A stretch of DNA of 64,000 nucleotides from Deltaproteobacteria bacterium (GTDB taxonomy: Bacteria > Myxococcota > Myxococcia > Myxococcales > Anaeromyxobacteraceae), in the NCBI GenBank assembly GCA_016214955.1, contig JACRMN010000023.1, forward strand, positions 1-64,000. Reading direction: 5' to 3'. The notes under the pieces are model-generated. The model was not told the DNA's origin, searched no databases, and saw only the letters and a program-made list of their open reading frames with translations. A program made the position numbers and the translations under genes. This document shows positions 63,070-64,000 of this stretch, piece after piece; positions within the stretch are counted from its first letter, which is position 1, and every line of letters starts with the position of its first letter.

Positions 63070-64000
63070 ATGGCCCGAGCCCGCGCCGCCTCCTGCCCCC
63101 CGTTGCTCGCGGCCGCCGCCGCCCTGGCCCTGGCTGCCTGCGGCGAGGGGCGCAAGCGGCCGCCCCCGCCCGACCCGCCCGACCCGCTCGCCTCACCGGT
63201 TCGCGCCAGCGGCGCCTCGCCCTACCCCGGCGGCTGCAACCCGCCGGTGGGCGGCGCGCGCCTCTACCTCGGGGCGGAGGTGGAGCCGCACCTGGCGGTG
63301 CACCCCTCCGACGACCTCCGCCTGGCAGCCGCCTGGCAGCAGGACCGCTGGACGGCCGGGGGCGCCAATGGCATCGGCGCCGCTGCCTCGACGGACGGCG
63401 GGCACACCTGGATCGCCGCCTCGCCGCCTCTCACCGGCTGCTCCGGGGGCGACGCCGACAGCCACGACCGGGCCACCGACCCGTGGCTCTCCTTCGCGGC
63501 CGACGGCACGCTGCACCTCGTCTCCCTGGTGTTCGACGACCCCTGGAAGACGGCGCGCCAGGCGGTGGTGGCCAGCCGCTCCACCGACGGCGGCCTCACC
63601 TGGAGCACGCCGGTGGCGCTGGCCACCGAGACCAGCACCGACGCGGCCCTCGACAAGTGCACCCTCACCGCCGACCCGGTGCGGGCGGGCCACGTCTACG
63701 CCGTCTGGGACCGGCTCACCGGCCTCTCCGGGCCCGCCGCCCAGGTCGCCGGCCCCACCTGGCTGGCGCGCAGCACCGACGGCGGCGCCACCTGGGAGGC
63801 GGCGCGCGCCATCCACGACCCCGGCGCCAACGCCCAGACCATCTCCGGCCAGATCGCGGTCCTGCCCGGCGGGACGCTGGTCTGCTTGATCGTGGTCATC
63901 ACCTCGCTCGACGCGCCCCGCTCGCCGGCCAGCCTGGTGGTGATCCGCTCCGACGACGCCGGGGTCACCTGGTCGGCACCCATCGCCGTCGCCGACCTGC
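63070..64000 (+). CDS. Lipoprotein with Asp-box (BNR) repeats, 3' end outside window
   Basis: The frame is open to the window end (310 complete codons). The product has lipobox LAAC (C24), a proline-rich linker, and a mature domain with four Asp-box motifs S-x-D-x-G-x-T-W: STDGGHTW (from residue 107), STDGGLTW (171), STDGGATW (235) and SDDAGVTW (294). Spacing of about 60 residues fits a six-bladed sialidase-type propeller. A sialidase or other glycan-binding or hydrolysing activity is possible, but catalytic residues cannot be judged from this partial sequence. Confidence 0.82.
   Translation, partial: MARARAASCPPLLAAAAALALAACGEGRKRPPPPDPPDPLASPVRASGASPYPGGCNPPVGGARLYLGAEVEPHLAVHPSDDLRLAAAWQQDRWTAGGANGIGAAASTDGGHTWIAASPPLTGCSGGDADSHDRATDPWLSFAADGTLHLVSLVFDDPWKTARQAVVASRSTDGGLTWSTPVALATETSTDAALDKCTLTADPVRAGHVYAVWDRLTGLSGPAAQVAGPTWLARSTDGGATWEAARAIHDPGANAQTISGQIAVLPGGTLVCLIVVITSLDAPRSPASLVVIRSDDAGVTWSAPIAVADL

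Overview
The window is very G+C-rich, with codon third positions almost all G or C, and it is densely packed with genes. Gene content suggests a flagellated myxobacterium-like deltaproteobacterium: a full flagellar export and hook/filament cluster, separate GlyRS subunits, sigma-54 control, and many hybrid kinases. Anaeromyxobacter or a close relative is my best inference, but no rRNA is present to confirm it.

Positions 1-24437 are a flagellar locus. A first run (fliL-M-N-O-P-Q-R, flhB-A-F-G, fliA) encodes stator-associated, switch and export-gate proteins, the site-selection GTPase/ATPase pair and sigma-28. It is preceded by a good sigma-54 promoter at 334-349. fliJ lies alone on the opposite strand. 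A second run (flgF-G-A-H-I-J-M-N-K-L, an unassigned 758-residue gene, fliC-D-S and a small FliT-like gene) encodes rod, rings, junctions, anti-sigma factor, chaperones and filament. It is preceded by a second sigma-54 promoter at 11088-11103 with paired palindromic sites upstream. fliE, F, G, H, I and K, flgB, C, D and E, and motA/B are absent and must lie elsewhere.

Positions 24425-34326 look like a redox and oxygen signalling region. mobB and moeA (molybdenum cofactor) diverge from an FNR-like regulator with candidate Fe-S cysteines, followed by tatA. Then come a STAS protein, a cardiolipin-synthase-like enzyme, a universal stress protein, a CBS-pair protein, a protoglobin-coupled histidine kinase, a double-receiver protein, a receiver-kinase and a convergent NtrC-type sigma-54 activator.

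Positions 34495-52346 carry mixed genes: a TatD-associated-type radical SAM protein, a DksA/TraR zinc finger protein, HD and HEAT-type proteins, an SRAP DNA-protein crosslink protein, a YhaM-like OB/HD protein, a HAD phosphatase, a DUF1801 protein, two hybrid kinases, the overlapping set holB-holA-metG-tatD, and a DivIVA-domain protein.

Positions 52424-64000 carry polA (proofreading site apparently lost), two secreted lipoproteins, glyQ-glyS, recO, and the 5' part of a lipoprotein with Asp-box (BNR) repeats that runs off the window. Degenerate CCCGAC/CTCGAC-type hexamer tracts occur in two intergenic gaps and inside fliO. I saw no tRNA, rRNA, insertion sequence or CRISPR array.
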